A program made the position numbers and the translations under genes. This document shows positions 25,247 to 33,093 of a stretch of 64,000 bases of DNA, piece after piece; position 1 is the stretch's first letter, and every line of letters begins with the position of its first letter. The notes under the pieces are model-generated. The model was given only the letters and a program-made list of their open reading frames with translations, was not told where the DNA came from and searched no databases. The DNA comes from CBDAPX01 sp965198725 (GTDB lineage: Bacteria > Pseudomonadota > Alphaproteobacteria > Rhodobacterales > Rhodobacteraceae), in assembly GCA_965198725.1 (NCBI GenBank), contig CBDAPX010000001.1, positions 1,860,001 to 1,924,000 on the forward strand. The letters are read 5' to 3'.

Positions 25247-25672
25247 TTAACCGGCCACGGACCTTGGTAAAATCAACTCTCTGCACTCGTCGATGCGATG
25301 ATCCACCGCGCGTTGGGCGCGTTCAACCAGTCCCGTGTCAAAGCTGTACTGCATATCTGCCAAATGCGCCGCCATTTCGGACCACCTTTGCGACCACCAC
25401 CGGTTTGCTTGGCCTTCCGGGACACCGTTTCGCATCGCATCGGGCAAGATTGCTTCCAGCAGCGTTTCAAAATCACTTTTGAAACGCTCACTGGCCGAAG
25501 CGGATTTCAGTTGTTTGCCGCGCTGGTTTGTCGCCAAAGCGGCGTATCGACCGGCGCAAATCGCGAAAATCTCAGCCCTTTGGTGGGATTGAATCGGCAA
25601 AGGGGCTGCGCCGACTGTAGTGACCAGATTGAGCATGGCCACAGTTAGAAGTGTTGTTGTTTTTGCTGCCAT
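25247..25672 (-). CDS. Small secreted protein, paralog of the neighbouring gene
   Basis: This 141-residue protein has a signal peptide (about 1-23, cleavage near VGA-AP). The mature part is helical, with two cysteines about 85 residues apart (CAGRYAAL and DECRELI) that could form a disulfide. It resembles the next gene upstream in pattern: FxxCxGR, then a PDxx..G region, then Y.FD, then A..A...I.EC. Function is unknown and I recognise no named domain. Both genes sit between cobS and cobT. Confidence 0.7.
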   Translation of the reverse strand: MAAKTTTLLTVAMLNLVTTVGAAPLPIQSHQRAEIFAICAGRYAALATNQRGKQLKSASASERFKSDFETLLEAILPDAMRNGVPEGQANRWWSQRWSEMAAHLADMQYSFDTGLVERAQRAVDHRIDECRELILPRSVAG

Positions 25673-25695
25673 AAGTCGACGATACGACCTAATAC

Positions 25696-26262
25696 TTAAG
25701 AGTCAATAAAGTATATACAAACAATATATAAATGATGTATTGTGTAGATGCATCGAGAGATGACATGAAAAGGCGCCTGGGCAACAGGATGCAAACATTT
25801 ACTAGCGATCGGCGCCTCTGACATGGGCCGGTCGTTTTTGTTTTTCAGGCGATGTGTTGGTCGTCTCAGCAAGACGGCGTTGCACTCTTCGATCAGCTGA
25901 GTCGCCCGACGCTCGGCGCGGGTGGCTTGCTCTATGTCTTGGTCGAAATAGGCTTTGGCCAGCAAGACGGCCTGTGCCTGTTTGGCTTCGATCCGCCAGC
26001 TGAGCACAATACGCCCTTGGTCGGGGTCCATCATGGCATCAATGATATCAATCAGCGATTTACGCCGGACCTCTGTGATTTCTGAACCCGGTCCGTCGGT
26101 CATCCATTGATGTTCCATGACAGCTGATAATCGCCCTGTGCAGGTTGCGAAGAACCGCAAGGGATCATCGGTAGCAGATATCTCTGTTTTGCCCGCAGTG
26201 GCCGTCAGCCCCAAAAAAAGGCTCAGCCCGGCGGTGCTTATCATTGTTTTCAAACCGCTCAT
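25696..26262 (-). CDS. Small secreted protein with unusual C-terminal extension
   Basis: This 188-residue protein has a signal peptide (about 1-24) and a helical body with the same spacing of conserved residues as its downstream neighbour (FATCTGRLSA, MMDPDQGR, AYFDQDI, LIEECNAVLL). After that match it continues for about 60 residues over AT-rich DNA into a Lys/Arg- then Tyr/Ile/His-rich tail that the paralog lacks. The tail covers two GGCGCC palindromes (near 25771 and 25813) that could pair as a terminator on the minus strand. I suspect the original stop was lost. Function unknown. Confidence 0.6.
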   Translation of the reverse strand: MSGLKTMISTAGLSLFLGLTATAGKTEISATDDPLRFFATCTGRLSAVMEHQWMTDGPGSEITEVRRKSLIDIIDAMMDPDQGRIVLSWRIEAKQAQAVLLAKAYFDQDIEQATRAERRATQLIEECNAVLLRRPTHRLKNKNDRPMSEAPIASKCLHPVAQAPFHVISRCIYTIHHLYIVCIYFIDS

Positions 26263-26320
26263 AAATTCATCATGCAGGCAAAAAACCTGCTAATCAATAA
26301 ATCAGTTTAAAAACTTTTCA

Positions 26321-27022
26321 CTAAATGTCTGCGACGCTGGACAGGTCCAGCCGACCAGCTGCAAGCCGGGCCAGCACATTCACATGCACATCCAGTGCGT
26401 CGATCACGCGGTATCCAACATTTCGTCCGTCAAAAGCCAAGTTCAGATCGGTGCCTGCCAAAACGACCGCTTCGGCGCCTTGGTCTTTTGTCAGGCGTTC
26501 ACCTGCATCCAGGAAATAGGCCCGTTGTTCCGCGGTGCAATGTCCAGCAACGGCCATGTCCTGATATGTGCGACCGACCTCATCCAAATTGGCGTCGGGG
26601 GCCACGGCCTCTGTGACTTTCAACTGTCCATAGAGCCGTGTCGCCATCACGACGCGGGTTCCCAGGAGGCCGACGCGGCGCAGGTTCTGTGACTGAAAAT
26701 AGGCGTCCAGCGGAGTGACCGCAGACTCCAAGGGCAGGGAAGATCGGGCCACCGTCTCGGGATAGCAGAAATGGACGCCAAACGATGTGATCGCCGCACA
26801 ATCCGCGCCTGCGTTCTTTAGCCGGTCGATCAGCCGAGCGTAAGCTTCTGCTTGGGCGTCACGATTGTCAGACTGGTTGTTGCGCAACAGCTCTTGCACA
26901 TCTGCATGAACAATTGTGAGTTCCAGCGGACCCGCGTTCATGGCGTTCACTGCCGCCGTCAGCCGTTGATAATATACAACCGTCGCCGCAACACCGATGC
27001 CACCGATCAATCCAATATGCAT
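26321..27022 (-). CDS. Aspartate/glutamate racemase-like protein lacking catalytic cysteines
   Basis: The 233-residue protein begins with the family signature MHIGLIGGIG and has the two-domain layout and length of Asp/Glu racemases. The two positions that are normally cysteine are not: the first region reads AAITSFGVH (Thr79 in place of Cys in CNT), and the second reads VLAGTDLN (Gly190 in place of Cys in GCTE). Thr at the first site is known in some family members, but loss of the second cysteine argues against racemase activity. It might bind an amino acid or act as a related lyase or isomerase; function is unknown. Confidence 0.85.
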   Translation of the reverse strand: MHIGLIGGIGVAATVVYYQRLTAAVNAMNAGPLELTIVHADVQELLRNNQSDNRDAQAEAYARLIDRLKNAGADCAAITSFGVHFCYPETVARSSLPLESAVTPLDAYFQSQNLRRVGLLGTRVVMATRLYGQLKVTEAVAPDANLDEVGRTYQDMAVAGHCTAEQRAYFLDAGERLTKDQGAEAVVLAGTDLNLAFDGRNVGYRVIDALDVHVNVLARLAAGRLDLSSVADI

Positions 27023-27112
27023 GACAAATCCTCACCTCTGTCAGTCAAACAGCGCGGGTCGTACGGGTCAAATGTTCTGTGACGCGGGTGTCAACAAAGC
27101 TGATGGTCGGCG

Positions 27113-28099
27113 TCAGCCCAAGCTGACGCTTGCAGCGCTTTCAGGTAACTCCTCATCAAAGCAACGCTGATAGAACTCTGCCACAGTCTGGCGTTCAAGC
27201 TCGTCACATTTATTGAGGAACGACAGGCGGAAGGCATAACCTACATCGCGGAAGATCTCGGCGTTTTCGGCCCATGTGATGACGGTCCGCGGGCTCATGA
27301 CGGTTGACAGGTCACCGGCCATAAAGGCGGTCCGCGTCAGGTCTGCCAAAGTCACCATCTGGCTGATGATCTTGCGGCCTTTTTCCGTGTTGTAATGCGG
27401 GCTTTTGGCCAGAACGATGGCGGCCTCTGCGTCGTGGCTCAGGTAATTCAGTGTGGTCACAAGCGACCAGCGGTCCATCTGCGCTTGGTTGATCTGGTGA
27501 ACGCCGTGATAAAGGCCTGTTGTGTCCCCCAGACCAACGGTGTTGGCGGTTGCAAAGAGGCGGAAATACGGGTTCGGCGTGATAATCTCGTTCTGATCGA
27601 GCAGGGTGAGTTTGCCGTCATGTTCCAGAACGCGCTGGATGACGAACATCACATCCGGACGGCCTGCGTCGTATTCGTCAAACACAATCGCGGTTGGGTT
27701 GCGCAGCGCCCACGGCAGAATGCCTTCGTGGAATTCGGTCACCTGCACGCCTTCTCGCAGCTTGATCGCGTCCTTACCGATTAGGTCGATCCGGCTGATA
27801 TGGCTGTCGAGGTTGACGCGAACCGTGGGCCAGTTCAACAGCGCGGCCACTTGTTCGATATGCGTTGATTTACCCGTGCCGTGATAACCTTGGACCATGA
27901 CCCGGCGGTTGCGGGCAAAACCGGCGACAATGGCCAATGTTGTGTCCGGGTCGAACTTATAGGTCGGATCGAGGTCCGGCACCCGGTCTGTATGTTCGGC
28001 AAAGCCTTTGACCATCATATCCGTGTCGATCCCGAACACATCGCGTACCGATACTTCTTCGGTCGGTTTTGCGTTGATATCGATCATGCCGTCAGCCAT
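27113..28099 (-). CDS. cobS: Cobaltochelatase subunit CobS
   Basis: CobS is the AAA+ ATPase of the CobNST cobaltochelatase in aerobic cobalamin synthesis. The 328-residue protein has Walker A in GYHGTGKSTH (about 71-80), Walker B in TAIVFDEYDAG, a sensor-like FATANTVGLGD and arginine-finger region QMDRWSL. It lacks a C-terminal vWA domain, which CobT supplies. Upstream lie 132 bases before the convergent-side DUF2306 gene; downstream is the racemase-like gene rather than cobT. Confidence 0.95.
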   Translation of the reverse strand: MADGMIDINAKPTEEVSVRDVFGIDTDMMVKGFAEHTDRVPDLDPTYKFDPDTTLAIVAGFARNRRVMVQGYHGTGKSTHIEQVAALLNWPTVRVNLDSHISRIDLIGKDAIKLREGVQVTEFHEGILPWALRNPTAIVFDEYDAGRPDVMFVIQRVLEHDGKLTLLDQNEIITPNPYFRLFATANTVGLGDTTGLYHGVHQINQAQMDRWSLVTTLNYLSHDAEAAIVLAKSPHYNTEKGRKIISQMVTLADLTRTAFMAGDLSTVMSPRTVITWAENAEIFRDVGYAFRLSFLNKCDELERQTVAEFYQRCFDEELPESAASVSLG

Positions 28100-28210
28100 T
28101 TCGTGCCGTCCTTATCCTGTGCCCTGATCAGAGCGCGTTCAACTTGCGTGTCGTGCAACATAACGCGGCCAAGGGCAAGGGGTAGGGAGTGTACCAATAC
28201 GTGTTTCCCG

Positions 28211-28231
28211 TCACGTCCGCGCAGGACGTGA
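28211..28231 (-). terminator. Hairpin at the DUF2306 stop codon
   Basis: Perfect 8-base arms TCACGTCC/GGACGTGA around GCGCA abut the minus-strand stop codon. It is probably a terminator or 3' stabiliser; no T-run follows on that strand. Confidence 0.5.
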
Positions 28232-28894
28232 TCAGATTGGCGCCCCGGACCGTTTACGTCGAAGGTAGAGCTCTACCATGGCAAGGTAGGGCAAGTAGAA
28301 TGCAAAGACCTGGATGACGTCAAAGGTCCCGCGAAAATCGGGCTGCGAACCAAGCCCATCGGTCAGCGCGTACCAGATGCCGTAATGCACCCGATAGAGC
28401 CACGATCCGATTGCGAGGACAAAGAAGCGTAAGGCCCATGCATAGTGCAGATCAAAGTTCCGCGCGCGCGCATGGCGCATTGCCTGTAGCGCGCTCAGGC
28501 CAATCAGGCAGCCGTAAAGCGAAAAGCCAATATTCATGACTGGCCCGCCGATGGTGCCGCGGTACGAGATAAAAATCAGCCCACCTACTGCGGTCGGAAC
28601 CGCGCAGACGACCAGAAGATACCCCATGCGTCGATGCCAAGCTGGTGCGCGGCGGCGCAATGCGGGGATCAATTGCAGCGGTGTCAGAACAGTGATCACG
28701 GCGCCGGTCATCATATGGACGCCGATGCCGATATTCGCCCAGACCGCCCCGGGCACGAAAAAGCGTGATCCCGGATCGGTCCCGGTCAAACCGCCAAGCC
28801 CAAACGAAAACGAATAAGCCGCAAAGCCCAGCGTCAGAACGCTGAGAACAAGCAGGCCAACAGGAGTGCCGTAAATTTTGAACCGATCCATCAT
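28232..28894 (-). CDS. DUF2306 domain membrane protein
   Basis: This 220-residue inner-membrane protein has about six hydrophobic segments. It carries the family pattern of a conserved His in HMMTGAVITVLTPLQLIP and an AWHRRMGYLLV segment, followed by a LHYAWALRFFVLAIGSWLYR region. DUF2306 proteins are uncharacterised; the spaced histidines in membrane helices could suggest haem or metal binding, which is inference only. A hairpin lies at its 3' end, and the J-domain gene is 78 bases upstream on the same strand. Confidence 0.85.
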   Translation of the reverse strand: MMDRFKIYGTPVGLLVLSVLTLGFAAYSFSFGLGGLTGTDPGSRFFVPGAVWANIGIGVHMMTGAVITVLTPLQLIPALRRRAPAWHRRMGYLLVVCAVPTAVGGLIFISYRGTIGGPVMNIGFSLYGCLIGLSALQAMRHARARNFDLHYAWALRFFVLAIGSWLYRVHYGIWYALTDGLGSQPDFRGTFDVIQVFAFYLPYLAMVELYLRRKRSGAPI

Positions 28895-28972
28895 GTGCTG
28901 AGAGCTAGCTCAACCCGCTGGACCTTCCCATACAATCTCGACGAGGCAGCCGTTCCGCATCTTATACCCGGA

Positions 28973-29599
28973 TCACTTGAAATTCCGGCTGTCCTTGATC
29001 TGATCCCAGGCCCAGACGACCTCTTGCAGCTGTTCTTCCTGGCTGCGGTCGCCGCCGTTCATATCCGGGTGCAACACTTTGATCAGTTTCTTATATGCCT
29101 TGCGCACTTCTGCCTTGGTCCAGCTGTCCTTGGCTTCAAGAATTTCAATGGCGCGGCGTTCAGTGGGGGGCAGTTTGCGCCCTCCGCCGCCTGAGGTGCG
29201 TCCGGGGTTCTGTGTCGCGTTCGCGCCCAACACCTGATGCGGGTCTTCGATCCCCAACCGGGCCCAAGCCCGCGCCTCGGGATCGCCCATCGGCTTTGTC
29301 TCGCGCTCCCAAACCTTGTCCTTGGTCCGCTGCGCGTTCATCTCTGCCTCGGTGGTGCCGTCAAAGAAGTTCCATTTGAGGTTATATTCGCGCACATGCT
29401 CTTGGCAGAACCAGTAAAAGTCATCCAACACATCAGGCGCTTTGGGGGCACGAAACTTGCCCGGTTTGTCGCAACCGGGATGGTCGCAAACGCGCGTGGA
29501 TGTTTCGGATGCCCCCGACATGCCGCGACGCCCGCGCGGGTTCTTTTTCTTGGCCGAGGAAACGGACATATCAAAGCCAAAGGGATCAGGTTTTGCCAT
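28973..29599 (-). CDS. J-domain (DnaJ-like) protein
   Basis: This 208-residue protein has a C-terminal J domain (about 145-205) with the essential HPD motif in KVLHPDMNGGDR, so it can stimulate an Hsp70 ATPase. The N-terminal part has a small Cys/His cluster (CDHPGCDKPGKFRAP ... FCQEH), which looks like a zinc-binding element. The J domain at the C-terminus and the Cys/His N-terminus are typical of a Rhodobacterales/Rhizobiales DnaJ-like group. Client and Hsp70 partner are unknown. The divergent neighbour is a BolA gene. Confidence 0.88.
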   Translation of the reverse strand: MAKPDPFGFDMSVSSAKKKNPRGRRGMSGASETSTRVCDHPGCDKPGKFRAPKAPDVLDDFYWFCQEHVREYNLKWNFFDGTTEAEMNAQRTKDKVWERETKPMGDPEARAWARLGIEDPHQVLGANATQNPGRTSGGGGRKLPPTERRAIEILEAKDSWTKAEVRKAYKKLIKVLHPDMNGGDRSQEEQLQEVVWAWDQIKDSRNFK

Positions 29600-29729
29600 C
29601 GTAAATTACCTCGTTGGCCGCGCCGGGCCTCAATCCTTGAGTCGCCATTGCAACTCGGAGGCAGCAGTTTAATCTAAGACACGAAAGATAGAAGAGGGGG
29701 CGGCAAAAAAATCTCCGCCCAGAGCTGTA

Positions 29730-29987
29730 ATGACTGTTACTGAAGAGATCACAAGCCGACTGACCGAAACCTTTTCCCCGACCGAGCTCAGCGTGGTCGA
29801 TGACAGTGAAAGTCATCGCGGCCATGCTGGGTTTCAGGAAGGCGGAGAAAGCCATTTTAACATACGCATTCGGGCCGCTGCCTTTGCCGGGCAATCCCGT
29901 CTGCAACGTCACCGCGCTGTTTATGCAGCACTGGGATCGCAACTGGTGGGCCGTATCCACGCGCTGGCGCTCGACATCGACAGCTGA
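29730..29987 (+). CDS. BolA family protein
   Basis: The 85-residue protein has the BolA fold pattern: an N-terminal helix with FSPTELSVVDDSESHRGHAGF, containing the conserved His cluster, then ESHFNIRI and QSRLQRHRAVYAAL, the signature helix. BolA proteins pair with monothiol glutaredoxins and help in iron-sulfur cluster trafficking or stress control. It is divergent from the J-domain gene, and its stop codon abuts the stop of the convergent DUF4177 gene with no base between. Confidence 0.92.
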   Translation: MTVTEEITSRLTETFSPTELSVVDDSESHRGHAGFQEGGESHFNIRIRAAAFAGQSRLQRHRAVYAALGSQLVGRIHALALDIDS

Positions 29988-30479
29988 TCAGCGGCGCGTG
30001 TCATCCTCGGGCTCTGCGTCAGAAACGGTGCTCAGCTCGGCCGTGAGCGGCGGATCGTCGCGTGTGTCCGTTACTTGGGCCCGAGCGGCGCGTAATTCAT
30101 CAATTGCAACCACCGGTGCCGGATCTTCGTCTTCTGAAACGACCGCTGGTGCCGGTTGCGCCGCCGTATCCGGCGCTTCGATGCGGGGGGCCGGGGCGGG
30201 CGTGGCGGCGACGGTCGGAACAACCTCTTCTGCCTGCGCGCCAACACTGGCCGGGCGGCGAAAGACCAAAAGGTTGCGCCATGTGGTGGTGGTGCCAGTC
30301 AGTCCACTGCGCTCCTCGCTGGGCAAAAGCTCGGCCCGCTGAAACTCCCAGCCGCCTTCGGCCATCCGGTTCATCACCGTTTCAATCGTCTGTGCGAAGC
30401 GGCCTTCCGGCGTTTTGATCCCCTTGGCTTTGTCCGCCTTGGCCGGTGCCGGGATCACCTTGTATTCGTAGTGCGTCAT
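29988..30479 (-). CDS. DUF4177 domain protein with Ala/Pro/Asp-rich tail
   Basis: This 163-residue protein has an N-terminal DUF4177-like domain (about 1-75: HYEYKVIPAP, then MNRMAEGGWEFQRAELLP) and an acidic Ala/Pro/Thr-rich disordered C-terminus. The domain's function is unknown. It shares the direction of the upstream thioesterase gene, 63 bases away, and its stop directly abuts the bolA stop. Confidence 0.8.
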   Translation of the reverse strand: MTHYEYKVIPAPAKADKAKGIKTPEGRFAQTIETVMNRMAEGGWEFQRAELLPSEERSGLTGTTTTWRNLLVFRRPASVGAQAEEVVPTVAATPAPAPRIEAPDTAAQPAPAVVSEDEDPAPVVAIDELRAARAQVTDTRDDPPLTAELSTVSDAEPEDDTRR

Positions 30480-30542
30480 GACCTGTCCATCTTTGCCACG
30501 CGGGACAACCTATCCGTAACTGACCCGGTTTGACCAGCCAGA

Positions 30543-31031
30543 TCAGCGGGCAATTGCCTTATGGCGGATTTGCATGGGCTGGCCGACCCAGTCCGGCACC
30601 GGCACCGCAGCGTGGGCCGCATGCATTGCCGTGACCTTTGCCAGGACATCCGCGGACATAGGCGCCACGCGCGGTCCGCTTTGATCCACATGCAGGCCCA
30701 GACCTTCGCCCTGTGCCGATAACCAGCCATCGGCGTGATACAGCTCTTGCGCAAAATGAAAGCTTTTGTCGTTGTGATCGAGCAACTGAAGCGTGATGTA
30801 CACCTGATCGCCTTCATGCAACTCACGAATGTACCGCATCCTGTATTCGGCCGAATAGGTCGTGAACCCCGTGCGCGCGCGATAGTCCGGCCCCAGCCCA
30901 AGCGCAGCAAAGGCCTGATCCGATCCTTCATCCATCAGGACGTTGTAGTAAGCCATGTTGAGATGGCCGTTATAGTCAATCCATTCAGGTTTGACGGGCA
31001 TCAGGCCAGAGCGAAACGGGGCGTCGGTCAT
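30543..31031 (-). CDS. Hot-dog fold thioesterase family protein
   Basis: This 162-residue protein has the 4HBT/YbgC-type signature EWIDYNGHLNMAYYN (about 16-30), with the conserved Asp/Asn and His of the active-site helix, and the later RYIRELHEGDQVYI strand. It should hydrolyse an acyl-CoA thioester in the cytoplasm; the substrate cannot be read from sequence. Related proteins occur with carnitine and betaine catabolism, but no such genes are nearby. An AAAGGAG ribosome site precedes the ATG. Confidence 0.88.
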   Translation of the reverse strand: MTDAPFRSGLMPVKPEWIDYNGHLNMAYYNVLMDEGSDQAFAALGLGPDYRARTGFTTYSAEYRMRYIRELHEGDQVYITLQLLDHNDKSFHFAQELYHADGWLSAQGEGLGLHVDQSGPRVAPMSADVLAKVTAMHAAHAAVPVPDWVGQPMQIRHKAIAR

Positions 31032-31501
31032 CGGGTGTCTCCTTTGCCCGACATACTGACGCCCCGCGCGTTTGAGGCAAGCCGAAAGCTCTGTTCCTCT
31101 GCACTTGCACCAGATCCGAATGTGCTGTTTCCCCCGTCTTATCGAAAAAAGGCAATCTCAAGACTACACAAATTGCTCAAAGTCATAGACCATTCGAGAG
31201 GAACACAGTCACTGGTGTATTCCACAAGGGGGTTTTCATAGGCCTTAATGGCGCTTGAACCCGGTGGGTGCTGCTTTCGCGAGCACCGAGGCTATTCAAG
31301 GCGTTGCGATTTCAGATCGCATCATAGCGAGGCGCAATTGACCGCTGGGCGTCCCACGTTCTCACAAGCGCCACTGGGATCCGCCAAGGCTCAGAGCGCC
31401 GGCTTCCTGTGCAACTCGGTTTGCGGTCACCCCGATATCCCGTTTGGCCTTGACGTTAAAGTGCTTCAGGGCGTCAGGCAACGATTTGGTGGCTCTACCA
31501 A
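31032..31501. other. Gene-poor gap upstream of the thioesterase, downstream of gatB
   Basis: About 470 bases hold no convincing gene, RNA or IS. A plus-strand frame (31248-31511) has no family resemblance. On the minus strand a startless open stretch of about 49 codons near 31363-31511 reads like protein but matches nothing I know. Small stems occur at about 31266-31287 (GGTGCT/GAGCACC) and 31305-31321. The promoter of the thioesterase gene must lie at its right-hand start. Confidence 0.45.
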
Positions 31502-31517
31502 AACCGTTTAGACGGTT
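31502..31517 (-). terminator. Terminator after gatB
   Basis: On the minus strand AACCGT-CTAA-ACGGTT is followed by TTGG, two bases past the gatB stop. Stem and short T-run fit a weak intrinsic terminator. Confidence 0.55.
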
Positions 31518-31518
31518 G

Positions 31519-33030
31519 TTACAGCCCCAGCTTGGCGCTGACCAATTCGTTGACCGCTTTGGGATTGGCCTTGCCGCCGGTGGCTTTCATGACCTGTCCG
31601 ACAAACCAGCCCGCCAGCTTCGGATTGGCCTTGGCCTTTTCCACTTGGGCGGGGTTGGCGGCGATGACTTCATCCACGGCGGCTTCGATAGCGCCGGTGT
31701 CGGTGACCTGTTTCATGCCGCGGGCTTCGACGATGTCCGACGGATCACCGCCTTCGTTATAGACGATCTCAAAGAGGTCCTTGGCAATCTTCCCGCTGAT
31801 GTCGCCTTTGGCAATCAGGTCGATGATCCCACCCAGTTGCGCTGGAGAAACGGGCGAGGCGGTGATCTCTGCGTCGTCCTTTTTCAGGCGGCCGAAGAGT
31901 TCGTTGATCACCCAGTTCGCCGCCATCTTGCCGTCGCGGCCATCAGCCACGGCCTCAAAATAGGACGCCGATTCAACCTCGGCCGTCAGGACGGATGCGT
32001 CATAGCCTGTGAGCTTGAAGTCCTTGATAAAGCGCAATTTTTTCTCGTCTGGCAGTTCGGGCAGGCTGGCGGCGATATCGTCCACCCAGGCCTGTTCGAT
32101 CTCAAGCGGAAGCAGGTCCGGGTCAGGGAAATAGCGATAATCATGCGCTTCTTCCTTGGACCGCATGGACCGTGTTTCGCCTTTATCCGGATCGTACAGC
32201 CGGGTTTCCTGATCAACCGTGCCACCGCCTTCGACGATTGCGATCTGACGGCGTGCTTCTACCTCGATGGCTTGCTGGATGAACCGCATCGAGTTCATGT
32301 TCTTGATCTCGCACCGCGTCCCGAGATGGGAAAAATCCTGCGTTTCCTGATATTTCTCGTAGGCGCCCGGCAGACAGATCGACACGTTCACGTCTGCGCG
32401 CAGGTTGCCGTTCTGCATGTTGCCGTCGCAGGTGCCCAGATACTGCATGATCTGGCGCAGCTTTGCGATATAGGCGGCCGCCTCTTCAGGACCACGGATA
32501 TCCGGGCGGCTGACGATTTCCATCAGGCAGACACCAGTGCGGTTGAGGTCCACAAAGGACATGGCTGGGTCCATATCGTGGATCGATTTGCCCGCATCCT
32601 GTTCCATGTGAATGCGTTCGATGCGCACAACGCGCGCTGTACCATCGCCCAGTTCCACCAAAACTTCGCCTTCACCCACAATCGGGTGGTAGAGCTGCGA
32701 AATCTGATAGCCTTGCGGCAGGTCGGGATAGAAATAGTTTTTGCGGTCAAAAGCTGACGTCAGATTGATATCCGCTTTTAGTCCAAGCCCAGTGCGCACC
32801 GCCTGTTCCACGCAATATTCGTTGATCACCGGCAACATGCCCGGCATGGCCGCGTCCACGAAGGACACGTTTGCATTGGGTTCCGCACCAAAGGTTGTGG
32901 AGGCCCCCGAAAACAGCTTGGCGTTCGAGCTGACCTGGGCGTGCACCTCCATCCCGATCACCAGTTCCCAATCATGTTTGGCACCGGCAATTGTCTTCGG
33001 TTTCGGGGTCTCGTAGGTCAGGTCGAGCAT
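31519..33030 (-). CDS. gatB: Asp-tRNA(Asn)/Glu-tRNA(Gln) amidotransferase subunit B
   Basis: GatB is the tRNA-binding kinase subunit of GatCAB, which converts misacylated Glu-tRNA(Gln) or Asp-tRNA(Asn) to the correct amide. The 503-residue protein has the N-terminal ELVIGMEVHAQV, the cradle motif with NRTGVCLMEIVSRPDIRGPEEA, the Cys-containing zinc-side region, DYRYFPDPDLLPLEI, and the C-terminal helical YqeY-like domain ending GQVMKATGGKANPKAVNELV. gatA and gatC are not adjacent. Its coding ends in a small hairpin terminator. Confidence 0.97.
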   Translation of the reverse strand: MLDLTYETPKPKTIAGAKHDWELVIGMEVHAQVSSNAKLFSGASTTFGAEPNANVSFVDAAMPGMLPVINEYCVEQAVRTGLGLKADINLTSAFDRKNYFYPDLPQGYQISQLYHPIVGEGEVLVELGDGTARVVRIERIHMEQDAGKSIHDMDPAMSFVDLNRTGVCLMEIVSRPDIRGPEEAAAYIAKLRQIMQYLGTCDGNMQNGNLRADVNVSICLPGAYEKYQETQDFSHLGTRCEIKNMNSMRFIQQAIEVEARRQIAIVEGGGTVDQETRLYDPDKGETRSMRSKEEAHDYRYFPDPDLLPLEIEQAWVDDIAASLPELPDEKKLRFIKDFKLTGYDASVLTAEVESASYFEAVADGRDGKMAANWVINELFGRLKKDDAEITASPVSPAQLGGIIDLIAKGDISGKIAKDLFEIVYNEGGDPSDIVEARGMKQVTDTGAIEAAVDEVIAANPAQVEKAKANPKLAGWFVGQVMKATGGKANPKAVNELVSAKLGL

Positions 33031-33093
33031 CTTGGGCCTCTTACGCGTTTCGACGCGTTCTAGGCCAGCGAATGCGGGGGGGCAAGACCCGGC

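Noticed and set aside
31248..31511. 87-codon plus-strand frame in the gap after gatB
   Set aside because: No ribosome site and no family resemblance; its end overlaps the gatB terminator.
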